This document shows positions 18,262 through 25,687 of a stretch of DNA of 34,345 nt, piece by piece; position 1 is the stretch's first letter; each line of letters opens with the position of its first letter. Source of the stretch: Stentor roeselii (lineage: Eukaryota; Ciliophora; Heterotrichea; Heterotrichida; Stentoridae); assembly GCA_006503475.1 (NCBI GenBank), contig RSEH01000349.1, forward strand, positions 1-34,345, given 5' to 3'. A program made the translations under genes and the position numbers. Below the pieces are notes generated by a model, which saw only the letters and a program-made list of their open reading frames with translations, did no database searches and had not been told where the DNA came from.

Positions 18262-20685
18262 TTAATTTAAATTATTTGACTCCTTCATCGTTTGATACTC
18301 TTTCAACAAAACAAGTGTTTTACTCGTCATTTTTTCCAAGTTCAACTGAAACAACATCGACAATATTTCCTTGAATAAACTGACAGCGTTTTCATAGTCC
18401 TTCTTCAAATACAAGATAACACCCTGCCAGAACTGTGCCTTAACCTGCATTTTTTCATCTTCTTCAATCCCTTCTCGCATCCAATAATGATGAATATTCA
18501 AAAAATCATGAATAGCGTTGAAGCCGTCATCAATGCAAACCTGGTACTTTGCAGAGATTTTTCCTATTAAATATAAAAATTTGTAGTTCATGCTCACTGC
18601 GAAGCCGTTGTTTGCAGCATCGCCAAGAGGGATCTTTGAAAGTCGCGCTCTGGGAAGGGGCTCAGGAGTTCGACAACCGATTTCTTCGCTGTCTGAATGA
18701 GAGTCGGATAAAAGAGGACTTGCGTCTGAGGCTTCACTTTCGATGACTAGAGAACTTAGGTTTTTCTTGGAATTTAATAGTTTTGCTCTTAGGAGAATTG
18801 TGGCTCGTAGCTCGGAGTCATCGATTTGGGATCCTCTTGATAAACGCTCTACTGTGTGCTCTAGTTGGAATAGACTTGTTGCGAATTGGAGCTGTTTTAA
18901 GTAGTCTACGTCTGGGATAAAGGGAGGGGGGTGGACTTGAGCAAGACTTTTTAGAACTAGAATCGCTTTTTCAAATTCATTGACCTTAACAAGCGACCGA
19001 ACATAAATCATATGAGTAGAAATCCAAACCTGCACGGGAACCAAGGGACTTTTACATTTTTTCATCATTTCTTTACAAATACTAAGAATTTCTTCATGTC
19101 TCGACAGATCCTTAAGCGCCTCACAAAGTATAAAAAAATGTTTCATCTGCAAAGAATTCAAATTTAAAATCGAGAAAAGAGTCTGAAGAGATTTTTCTTC
19201 TTCCCCTGATATTCTCTGAAGTTTCGCTAAAAGAATCATTCCTTCAATCTGATCAAACTTGCAAATATTCCTACAAAGAATTTTCGCTTCTTCCTGAAGT
19301 GCAGGTTGATAATTTTCCAGTATTTTTTCAAGCATTTCAATATGAAGTATATCCATATGCAAGTCTTTTATAACATTTTTCATCGAATTTACCTTTAAAA
19401 GGAGTTTTTTCGTTTGGGTCTTATTGGTCAGGGTGTTAATTTTGTGTAGTTCCGAGTTAAGTAGTCCTGAGCCGATTTTCGCGCATTGATTCGCTTTGAC
19501 TTTATCCCCTCCACTAAGGTATCCAGTCATAAGCCAATAATAAATATAAGGATGTCTAAACTCACTGCAGATCTTCAAACATTCCTCAAGTGCACCAATA
19601 GCAGACCCTGTAAAACACGAGTCTTTACTTTTAACACACATTCTTCCATAATGATAAAGATAAACCGCGTAATGCGAGTTTTTTCTGTATAAAGTTTGAA
19701 GCAGCTCAAAACACTTTCGATGTCTTCCAAGTTTAAAAAGCGACTTCGCGTAGTTTAAGTTGATTATGACTTGATATTCCCCACTTGTTTCATTTATATT
19801 CAAGAAACCGCTTTCAGCGGTTTCCAACGCGTTTGGATAGTCGTTGATTGAGTAAAAGTAGTACCAGAGCTTCAAATAACCCTCTGGGCGGCTTGGGTAG
19901 TTCAAAGTCAGTTGTTTTAAAAGAAGTATCGACTTTTCCTTGTGTCCTGGCGTTGTGCTGGCGGCTAAGACTTCACTCCAGGCAAGGTATCCGTAGAACT
20001 GGTCGATTGACTTGATTTTAGAAGCGTAATGTTGAGGGTTCTCGATTTCTTCTCCCACTTTCAAGTGGTCTTGCAGGGAAATGTGAAGAAGGCACCAAAG
20101 TAACTCGATTGATCTTGGGTTTCGCTTGACGAGGCCTATTTGAACTTTACATTCGATGTACTTTTGGGATTGCTGGGCTTTTGATTTTGTGTCGGTTGAT
20201 ATTGACTTTAATACTGCCAACCAGGTTTGGTAGAGTGTTGAATTTTTCTCTTCGGTTAAGGCGATGTTTAGGTGTTGCTCTGCTTCTTCGTAAAGACCTT
20301 CGTGGATTAAGAGCCGGGCAAGTCCAAAGTGTCCTTCATGACAATTGCTAATCTTATAAATCATATCAGTACAAACATTTTTATACTTCCTAAGCTCCAC
20401 ATCAGGAATGACATCACAAAAATGTTTATCCTTAAGAGCAAACAAAAAAAAGCTACTTCCACTATCAAGTTTCACTTCATCCTCCTCATTCCCCACAACC
20501 CTCTTAAAGTTATTTTCAAGTTCCTGTATAAGAATCGATTCATAAGTTTTCAAGTCACCAACATTATTCGAGTACTGCTTCTTAAGCCTAGAGTTTCTTG
20601 GATTGATTTTAATTTGTGTCTTTAAATTCGAGTAAAAAGAAGTTGGTGACCTTTGATTAGGAGTATTTTCAGCGCTGTGTTCCAT
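18262..20685 (-). CDS. TPR-repeat protein, unknown role
   Basis: 807 residues, mostly helical pairs typical of tetratricopeptide repeats, e.g. GHFGLARLLIHEGLYEEAEQ, AKSLFKLGRHRKCFELLQTL and FWQGVILYLKKDYENAVSLF. A Ser/Asp-rich insert (SDASPLLSDSHSDSEE) lies near residue 650 and may be a phosphorylated loop. TPR arrays act as scaffolds; no specific ortholog is recognised. The start at 20685 is only 8 nt after the stop of the AK6 gene on the same strand, so its 5' leader must overlap AK6 coding DNA unless the transcript is shared. Confidence 0.82.
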   Translation of the reverse strand: MEHSAENTPNQRSPTSFYSNLKTQIKINPRNSRLKKQYSNNVGDLKTYESILIQELENNFKRVVGNEEDEVKLDSGSSFFLFALKDKHFCDVIPDVELRKYKNVCTDMIYKISNCHEGHFGLARLLIHEGLYEEAEQHLNIALTEEKNSTLYQTWLAVLKSISTDTKSKAQQSQKYIECKVQIGLVKRNPRSIELLWCLLHISLQDHLKVGEEIENPQHYASKIKSIDQFYGYLAWSEVLAASTTPGHKEKSILLLKQLTLNYPSRPEGYLKLWYYFYSINDYPNALETAESGFLNINETSGEYQVIINLNYAKSLFKLGRHRKCFELLQTLYRKNSHYAVYLYHYGRMCVKSKDSCFTGSAIGALEECLKICSEFRHPYIYYWLMTGYLSGGDKVKANQCAKIGSGLLNSELHKINTLTNKTQTKKLLLKVNSMKNVIKDLHMDILHIEMLEKILENYQPALQEEAKILCRNICKFDQIEGMILLAKLQRISGEEEKSLQTLFSILNLNSLQMKHFFILCEALKDLSRHEEILSICKEMMKKCKSPLVPVQVWISTHMIYVRSLVKVNEFEKAILVLKSLAQVHPPPFIPDVDYLKQLQFATSLFQLEHTVERLSRGSQIDDSELRATILLRAKLLNSKKNLSSLVIESEASDASPLLSDSHSDSEEIGCRTPEPLPRARLSKIPLGDAANNGFAVSMNYKFLYLIGKISAKYQVCIDDGFNAIHDFLNIHHYWMREGIEEDEKMQVKAQFWQGVILYLKKDYENAVSLFKEILSMLFQLNLEKMTSKTLVLLKEYQTMKESNNLN

Positions 20686-20693
20686 GATTATAA

Positions 20694-21236
20694 CTAACTG
20701 GATTTCTCCGATATTTTAGACTTAACAAAATTTACGATTTCTTCCAGGTTGTTCTGCATTTCTTCAACTGTATTCGAGTTTCGACTGAGAATTATATCAT
20801 GACTGAAGGATTCCATTACTTCATCAGAGACAACATTGAAAATCTCTGATTCAATGTTTTCTCTTATTTTCTTCTCGGAATAACCTCTTTCTGTCAGTCG
20901 GTCGAAGATGTTTGTGTTTGACGCTCGAAGGATCAGGATCACGTCGAACCAATCTCGGGGGAAAAAACCTGAGGAATGAAAATCGATTATTTGACCACCT
21001 GAATGGATCTGGGGCTCTAATGCGTCGCAAAGCATGTCTTCGTCGAACTCGGGGACTCCGAATTCTTCGTTGAATTTTTTGTAGAGCTTTTGGTCGAGGA
21101 CTAGCTTGGATACTGATATTAGATGGAAGTCGCCTGGGTTTTCGCTGTTTAGACTGTCTTCTAATAGACGGGCTAGGGTTGTCTTACCAACTCCTGGAGT
21201 ACCGGTTATCAGTATATTTGGAAGTCGACGATCCAT
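20694..21236 (-). CDS. AK6: Adenylate kinase 6 / Fap7 (hCINAP)
   Basis: 180 residues, the usual length for AK6. P-loop GTPGVGKTT (residues 12-20), FDEDMLCDALEPQ, GGQIIDFHSSGFFPRDWFD, LTERGYSEKKIRENIESEIF and a C-terminal region with NTVEEMQNNLEEIV match the family closely. AK6/Fap7 is a nuclear NTPase-type adenylate kinase needed for the last 18S rRNA processing steps in the small ribosomal subunit. It is the middle gene of three on the minus strand with gaps of 7 and 8 nt. Confidence 0.95.
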   Translation of the reverse strand: MDRRLPNILITGTPGVGKTTLARLLEDSLNSENPGDFHLISVSKLVLDQKLYKKFNEEFGVPEFDEDMLCDALEPQIHSGGQIIDFHSSGFFPRDWFDVILILRASNTNIFDRLTERGYSEKKIRENIESEIFNVVSDEVMESFSHDIILSRNSNTVEEMQNNLEEIVNFVKSKISEKSS

Positions 21237-21243
21237 TTATTAC

Positions 21244-21474
21244 TTAAGGGTCGATGAAGTGGATATAAACCATCAACCCCACAAAAAACACTTCACAGTA
21301 AATAACCAGATCTTGCCACTCGAACCTCATAAGTCTCGGAAGCATCTTCGGAAATATCTTATTAGTGAACCTGTAAAAACTTCTAAACATCAAACTTCGT
21401 TCTGTATACTGAAGAACAGGCTTTTCAACTTTTTCTGGAAGTTTAGAGAATAATCTTATTGTGTGACGTAGCAT
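21244..21474 (-). CDS. Small single-span protein, possibly mitochondrial
   Basis: 76 residues, ending at TAA 7 nt before the AK6 start. The N-terminus MLRHTIRLFSKLP is basic and amphipathic, like a mitochondrial presequence, and a single hydrophobic segment (LVIYCEVFFVGLMVYIHF) lies at the C-terminus. This shape fits a small inner-membrane subunit of a respiratory complex, but no family is recognised. Support for coding comes from its place in the compact gene row and from the 120-nt divergent spacer to the CaaX gene. It could be an unexpressed frame. Confidence 0.6.
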   Translation of the reverse strand: MLRHTIRLFSKLPEKVEKPVLQYTERSLMFRSFYRFTNKIFPKMLPRLMRFEWQDLVIYCEVFFVGLMVYIHFIDP

Positions 21475-21594
21475 TTTTATTATAAAGAATAAATCATGAA
21501 CAGCTTATAATAATGGAAGGTCTGCAGGTTTAGTATAAAAATCTAAGCATGAACTAGCACTAAAATAAAATACTAGCTTTAGGTCAATATTAAA
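21475..21594. promoter_or_regulatory. Divergent promoter region, 120 nt
   Basis: Lies between the start of the three-gene minus-strand row (21474) and the CaaX gene start (21595). If the row is co-transcribed, its promoter must be here. AT-rich, no motif claimed. Confidence 0.45.
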
Positions 21595-21828
21595 ATGCTA
21601 TCGCCGGTAAGAAAAGTGGAAAAAAGTTTAGCCTCTGAGTCGTCCACTCAGAGCATCATCACGGCCCGATTGGTTTTGAAAGATGAATTTTACCTGAATT
21701 CACCTTCTGTACTTGAGGAGTCTTTGGCTGATTCCAATCCGAACCACCACCTCAGTATTTTCAGCGCTTCAGCCGATTCGAAAATCGAAGAATTGCAGAA
21801 CAATTCATGCAAATGTTTGCTACTATGA
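21595..21828 (+). CDS. 77-residue protein ending in a CaaX-type box
   Basis: A small acidic, Ser-rich protein with no membrane span, ending SCKCLLL before a TGA stop. The last four residues, CLLL, fit a CaaX box with terminal Leu, the type recognised by geranylgeranyltransferase I; Cys at -6 could add palmitoylation. A prenylated small membrane-associated protein is therefore proposed (inference). No homolog is recognised. The position, between a divergent promoter and the PH-domain gene, and the non-random composition support it. Confidence 0.55.
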   Translation: MLSPVRKVEKSLASESSTQSIITARLVLKDEFYLNSPSVLEESLADSNPNHHLSIFSASADSKIEELQNNSCKCLLL

Positions 21829-21921
21829 ATAAGCTAAATAACCTCATCCATCCTCCCTCATCAACCACTAACCCTTCCCATCAACTTCCCCATCTTCTAA
21901 TCGTGTTGATTCATATTAAAA

Positions 21922-22863
21922 ATGAATTCTCTTCACGAAAGAAACAACCCCGACTACAAATCCGGTTGGGTGAAAAAGCGTTCAAACAAGTTAAAAGTCT
22001 GGCAAAAGCGTCATCTCGTTCTAGAGCAAAGCAAGTTAAAATACTACCACTCCGAAAAAGAGCCAAAGCCAGCAGGAATAATCGATTTCGACGTCCTAAC
22101 AGTAGAAGTAACCCTCGAAAACAACGACTTCATCTTACTAATCACAGAAAGCCCACGAAACTTCCACTTTCGCTGCAAAACTGAACAAGAAGCGCGAGAT
22201 TGGGTTTATTTCATATCGTTGCGAAGCCAGTTTTCAAAGGGTTCAAAAGGGATTTCTCCAGTGTCACTTCAAAGAAAGTACTGGAAGTATGACAGGATTT
22301 CGCAGTATCAGTTTGAATGTCAAGCTGAAACAGGCGATTTGCTGTTGTTTCGAGGGAAAAGCGCCTTGTCGAAGATGCAGAGAGCTGTTACGAGAGGAAA
22401 ATACGACCATGTCGCTCTTTTGGTTAAAAGTACCTCGAATGATAATTTGTTTTTGTTTGAAGTTACTGGAGTTGAAGGCGTTGCTTTGTTGCTTTGGAAT
22501 GATTTCATGCTTTATCATTGGCATGAACTTTACTCTAGACTTACTTTTAAGAAAATTCATTGGGAAAGAAATGAAAACTCTTTGAGGAAACTTAATGAGT
22601 TTATTGAAAAGGTTAGGGGAATGGATTATAATCTTAGTGCTGGAAAACTTATGAGGAATCGACAGGATAAGGACCCTAGGAATAAAAAGGGATTCTTTTG
22701 CTCTGAACTTATTGCTACGGCTTTAAAGGAAATTGATGTACTTGATAAAGCTAGGCCTAGTAGCAAGTATTGGCCTGGAGATTTCGATGATGGCAAGTTG
22801 AAGTTATTGCCTCCGGCTTTTGTTGATAATGGACTTGTGATTGACTTTGGACTGAAAAATTAG
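21922..22863 (+). CDS. PH domain fused to a permuted papain-like (NlpC/P60-type) hydrolase
   Basis: 313 residues. The first ~105 form a pleckstrin-homology domain (SGWVKKRSNKLKVWQKR, FHFRCKTEQEARDWVYFI), which usually binds phosphoinositides. Residues about 135-300 resemble permuted papain-fold enzymes (YiiX/LRAT-like): TGDLLLFRG, then KYDHVALLV with candidate catalytic His163, and FFCSELIATAL with candidate nucleophile Cys260. Such domains act as amidases, acyltransferases or thioesterases; the substrate cannot be read here. The PH domain implies recruitment to membranes, so a lipid or lipidated protein substrate is plausible. Ends at TAG. Confidence 0.85.
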   Translation: MNSLHERNNPDYKSGWVKKRSNKLKVWQKRHLVLEQSKLKYYHSEKEPKPAGIIDFDVLTVEVTLENNDFILLITESPRNFHFRCKTEQEARDWVYFISLRSQFSKGSKGISPVSLQRKYWKYDRISQYQFECQAETGDLLLFRGKSALSKMQRAVTRGKYDHVALLVKSTSNDNLFLFEVTGVEGVALLLWNDFMLYHWHELYSRLTFKKIHWERNENSLRKLNEFIEKVRGMDYNLSAGKLMRNRQDKDPRNKKGFFCSELIATALKEIDVLDKARPSSKYWPGDFDDGKLKLLPPAFVDNGLVIDFGLKN

Positions 22864-23118
22864 TGGAATAATAGAAAGTTGAATTAATTACTGAGATTTA
22901 TTAATTTTGGGAGGTATTGATGGAAAATAGATTTTAAATGATGATATGCAATCATTTTCTTTTAAAATATGAATAAGGACAAAACTTTGAATTGTTTGAA
23001 ATTTATTGAAAATTAAGTTTATCCTTCATTACACTATGAAGTAACGAGTTTAAATTAATCAATAATGATATCATTTAAATCGATCAAGAAACAGTGATAT
23101 CATTCAACCATTTTAATA
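22864..23118. other. Intergenic region, 255 nt
   Basis: AT-rich spacer between tandem plus-strand genes. ATCGATCAAG-like and ATGATATCATTTAAAT palindromic patches occur near 23060-23105 (GATATCAT appears twice, at about 23067 and 23096). No gene is visible. Confidence 0.4.
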
Positions 23119-23730
23119 ATGCTATTTTTCTTATTACTCTCAACAACTCACTCAAAGCTTTGCAGCGATCTTCAAAGAAGCGACTTTTCCGAGTCACTAA
23201 CAACCTGCATCAACACCCTAGACAAGTCATCATGTACCGAGGCAATAAAAGACCTAGACGAGAAGTTCTCATCCTGCATAAAATCCGCTCCAGTTTTAAC
23301 ATTCAGACAAAAGCTTTACGATTTCAACACTGGCTTCTTCTACGGTCTTCAAGTCGATCCTACGAGTCCATCAGAGTGTGTCGTATCTTTAATCCAGCTG
23401 AAAAAAAGATGGGAAATAGTCTTCAATGGCCTAACAATGCCAAAATTCTCAACTCCAGTGATGTTTCTATTCAACTTCAACAGTTTTATCTCAGAACTTG
23501 ATTCATTCTACGGTTTATGCACCCTTTCCACGATTTACGACATTTTCCATCCAGAGACCTTTCCTTTATTCCTCAATTCAATTCTAATAAAGTGGCTTGC
23601 TGAAAAAGACAAAGTGAAAGCAACAATAAAAGCAATCAACAAGAGTCTTAATTCCTCTGATTTCGTATCAGCAGGGGTCAACAGTGGAAAACTTTTCACT
23701 TATTTGACTGGATACAAAATTGATAGCTAG
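23119..23730 (+). CDS. Secreted cysteine-containing protein, ciliate family, copy 1
   Basis: 203 residues with a short signal peptide (MLFFLLLSTTHS). The body holds eight or so Cys, a GFFYGLQVDPTSPSECV segment, a later LDSFYGLCTLSTIYDIF segment and a C-terminal SGKLFTYLTGYKI. A protein with the same layout is encoded at 25224-25685, so they appear to be diverged members of one secreted family. No enzyme motif is seen; function unknown. TAG stop lies 26 nt from the stop of the convergent TPR-like gene. Confidence 0.75.
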   Translation: MLFFLLLSTTHSKLCSDLQRSDFSESLTTCINTLDKSSCTEAIKDLDEKFSSCIKSAPVLTFRQKLYDFNTGFFYGLQVDPTSPSECVVSLIQLKKRWEIVFNGLTMPKFSTPVMFLFNFNSFISELDSFYGLCTLSTIYDIFHPETFPLFLNSILIKWLAEKDKVKATIKAINKSLNSSDFVSAGVNSGKLFTYLTGYKIDS

Positions 23731-23756
23731 TTCTTAAATCATTATTTATACCAAAA

Positions 23757-24968
23757 TCAATCATCTTCTGAATGCACCCCGTAAAGGTCATTCGAATTAA
23801 TGACAAAAGTCGTGTTTTCCTCTTCTTCGTAGTCTTGACTTAAAGGAGGCTCTGGCTCTTGGTTGTCTTCTCTTTGCGTTTTGAACTTGCCGGAGAAATC
23901 ATTATTTTTCTCGACTTTCTCGAGTTTTTCACGAAAATAACTCCTTTCTGTCTTCACTTCTAAGTCTTTTATTATCTTTCGTTGTCCTGCCTTTGGACGG
24001 ATCGGAGTCTTGTTCTTGGATGAAGCTTGACGAGACTCTTTTATTGGAGTTTTGGATTTACTGATTTTTGAAACTTTTTGGATTACTACTGGAGGGTAGT
24101 GCTTGTCGAATGATGACTTTATGTGCTGGAAAAGAGGAGTCTCGAATGGCATCAGGACTGAACCGATCTCAACGGCTCGGCTGTGCCAGGCTTTGGCTTT
24201 TTTTACCTCTTGTTGATCGTCTAGAAGTCTTGATTCTGTTGCAATCAGATAACAAGACGTAAGCAAAAGACAAATTTTCTCCAACATAAAATCTTTTGAT
24301 ACCTCAGCTTGAAACGTATGAGAATTTTTCACTTCAAAGTATTTCAAAGGCTTAATATCAAGAATATCGTTAATAGTGAAAGAGTAAATCCAATCGGTGA
24401 AGTGAATGACTCCAAGTGAAGACCTCTGTATAATCTTATTAGAATTCAAAGGAAACCTAGAGATCTTGCCCGATAGAAAAAGAAGACAAGACTCTAAAGT
24501 TTTATAATTTTGAAAATTATAATCAGGAAGATTTTTCATATTCGAAGCAGCAGAAACACAAAATTGATACGACTGAGAAACATAATTAAAAGCCTGTTTC
24601 GCTGAAAATACTGCAGCTTCATGATTCCCAAGATGTGACAAGATGGCTCCTTGTTGTATATAAAGCATGCAGATATATCTAGTATTCCTTATCTTCTCTA
24701 TATCTTGAGTTATTTCTCGAGATTTCGCTATTTTTATCGTTTTATCTAAATATTTGCAGCATTCTTCGAAGTCTTGGATTATTTGATAGCACATGGAAAG
24801 GTTATGATAAACGATCAGTCTCATGTCAAAGTCGCAGTCTTTGCTCAGGTCAAGACGATCTTCACAAAGACGCAGGATGTTCATTCCTTCATCGATCTCT
24901 GAAGACTCGATCAACTCGACGGCTCTTTCAATTCTTTCTAAAAGCTTTTTCTCTTTTTGCACTTCCAT
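23757..24968 (-). CDS. TPR-like helical protein with basic, disordered tail
   Basis: 403 residues ending at TGA, one of the clear uses of TGA as stop here. The N-terminal half is helical with TPR-like pairs (MRLIVYHNLSMCYQIIQDFEECCKYL cut here as two repeats; LYIQQGAILSHLGNHEAAVF). From about residue 295 it is basic and Ser/Lys-rich (KISKSKTPIKESRQASSKNK), then acidic at the end (DYEEEENTTF). This suggests an adaptor or scaffold; no ortholog is recognised. Confidence 0.8.
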   Translation of the reverse strand: MEVQKEKKLLERIERAVELIESSEIDEGMNILRLCEDRLDLSKDCDFDMRLIVYHNLSMCYQIIQDFEECCKYLDKTIKIAKSREITQDIEKIRNTRYICMLYIQQGAILSHLGNHEAAVFSAKQAFNYVSQSYQFCVSAASNMKNLPDYNFQNYKTLESCLLFLSGKISRFPLNSNKIIQRSSLGVIHFTDWIYSFTINDILDIKPLKYFEVKNSHTFQAEVSKDFMLEKICLLLTSCYLIATESRLLDDQQEVKKAKAWHSRAVEIGSVLMPFETPLFQHIKSSFDKHYPPVVIQKVSKISKSKTPIKESRQASSKNKTPIRPKAGQRKIIKDLEVKTERSYFREKLEKVEKNNDFSGKFKTQREDNQEPEPPLSQDYEEEENTTFVINSNDLYGVHSEDD

Positions 24969-25223
24969 TTATTGAACAGATGTGGAGATTAGGTAGCTGT
25001 GAATAAATTATTTTAGAAGAGGATTTGAATGGTTTTATGATAAATAATTTGTTAGAGACAGTTGGGTGAATTTTTTAAGTAAAATATTAAATATTTTTTA
25101 TTAACTCTGAAATAACTGATAAGAACCTGATAAATTTTAGTATTTTTAAGTGAAAGATTTACTTGAATGAAAAAATCTCAACAAAAATTAAGAAATTCTA
25201 AAATTTAATCTATTCATAATTTG

Positions 25224-25685
25224 ATGTTAGTTTTTATTCTACTTTCTCTAGTCTCAGGGCAAAGCAACTATGAATACCTTCGAGACTACATCGAAGGCTT
25301 CATGAAAGGTTACGAAGACCCAACATACACCTTCCCCTCTTCATCCTGCCTTTCACCTCGAGTACAAACATCGATAAACGACAAGATAATCGGACTCTTC
25401 TTCTTCGCCTCAAACGAGAACTGGGCCCAAGTAAACCTAATAAAATCCCAGCTACAAACAGTGATAAAAAACGCTTTAAAGTCCTGTGATCTCGACGATT
25501 TTTACCTAAGTACTCAAGAGTCCTACTCTTTTTCCACCTGGTTAAGGCGCCTGTGGTGGAATTCAGTCCTCATCTTCCGAAACTGCAGCAAATTTCAACA
25601 ACTTTTATTATCTAACAGAACTGGCGCCTTTTACCATCTGGGGACTTGTATGAAGTTTATCTTTCCTAAAGTCATAGTTGATTAA
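25224..25685 (+). CDS. Secreted cysteine-containing protein, ciliate family, copy 2
   Basis: 153 residues from the first ATG at 25224. A signal peptide (MLVFILLSLVSGQ) precedes YIEGFMKGYEDPTYTFPSSS with a following Cys, an ALKSCDLDDFYLS segment and a C-terminal GAFYHLGTCMKF. The layout parallels the 203-residue protein at 23119: a Phe/Gly-rich DP segment before the first conserved Cys, a middle Cys, and a small Gly-aromatic motif at the end. It is shorter. Function unknown. Its TAA stop is only 2 nt from the stop of the convergent minus-strand gene. Confidence 0.7.
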   Translation: MLVFILLSLVSGQSNYEYLRDYIEGFMKGYEDPTYTFPSSSCLSPRVQTSINDKIIGLFFFASNENWAQVNLIKSQLQTVIKNALKSCDLDDFYLSTQESYSFSTWLRRLWWNSVLIFRNCSKFQQLLLSNRTGAFYHLGTCMKFIFPKVIVD

Positions 25686-25687
25686 AA

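Noticed and set aside
21237-21250. Fusion of the 76-residue protein with AK6 by an intron starting GTAATAA
   Set aside because: A 15-nt segment from this GTA does not end in AG and would remove the AK6 start; AK6 is complete from its own ATG.
23757-24968. UGA = tryptophan code as in Blepharisma
   Set aside because: TGA ends this gene and the CaaX gene, tryptophans are TGG, and no long gene contains an internal TGA outside an intron.
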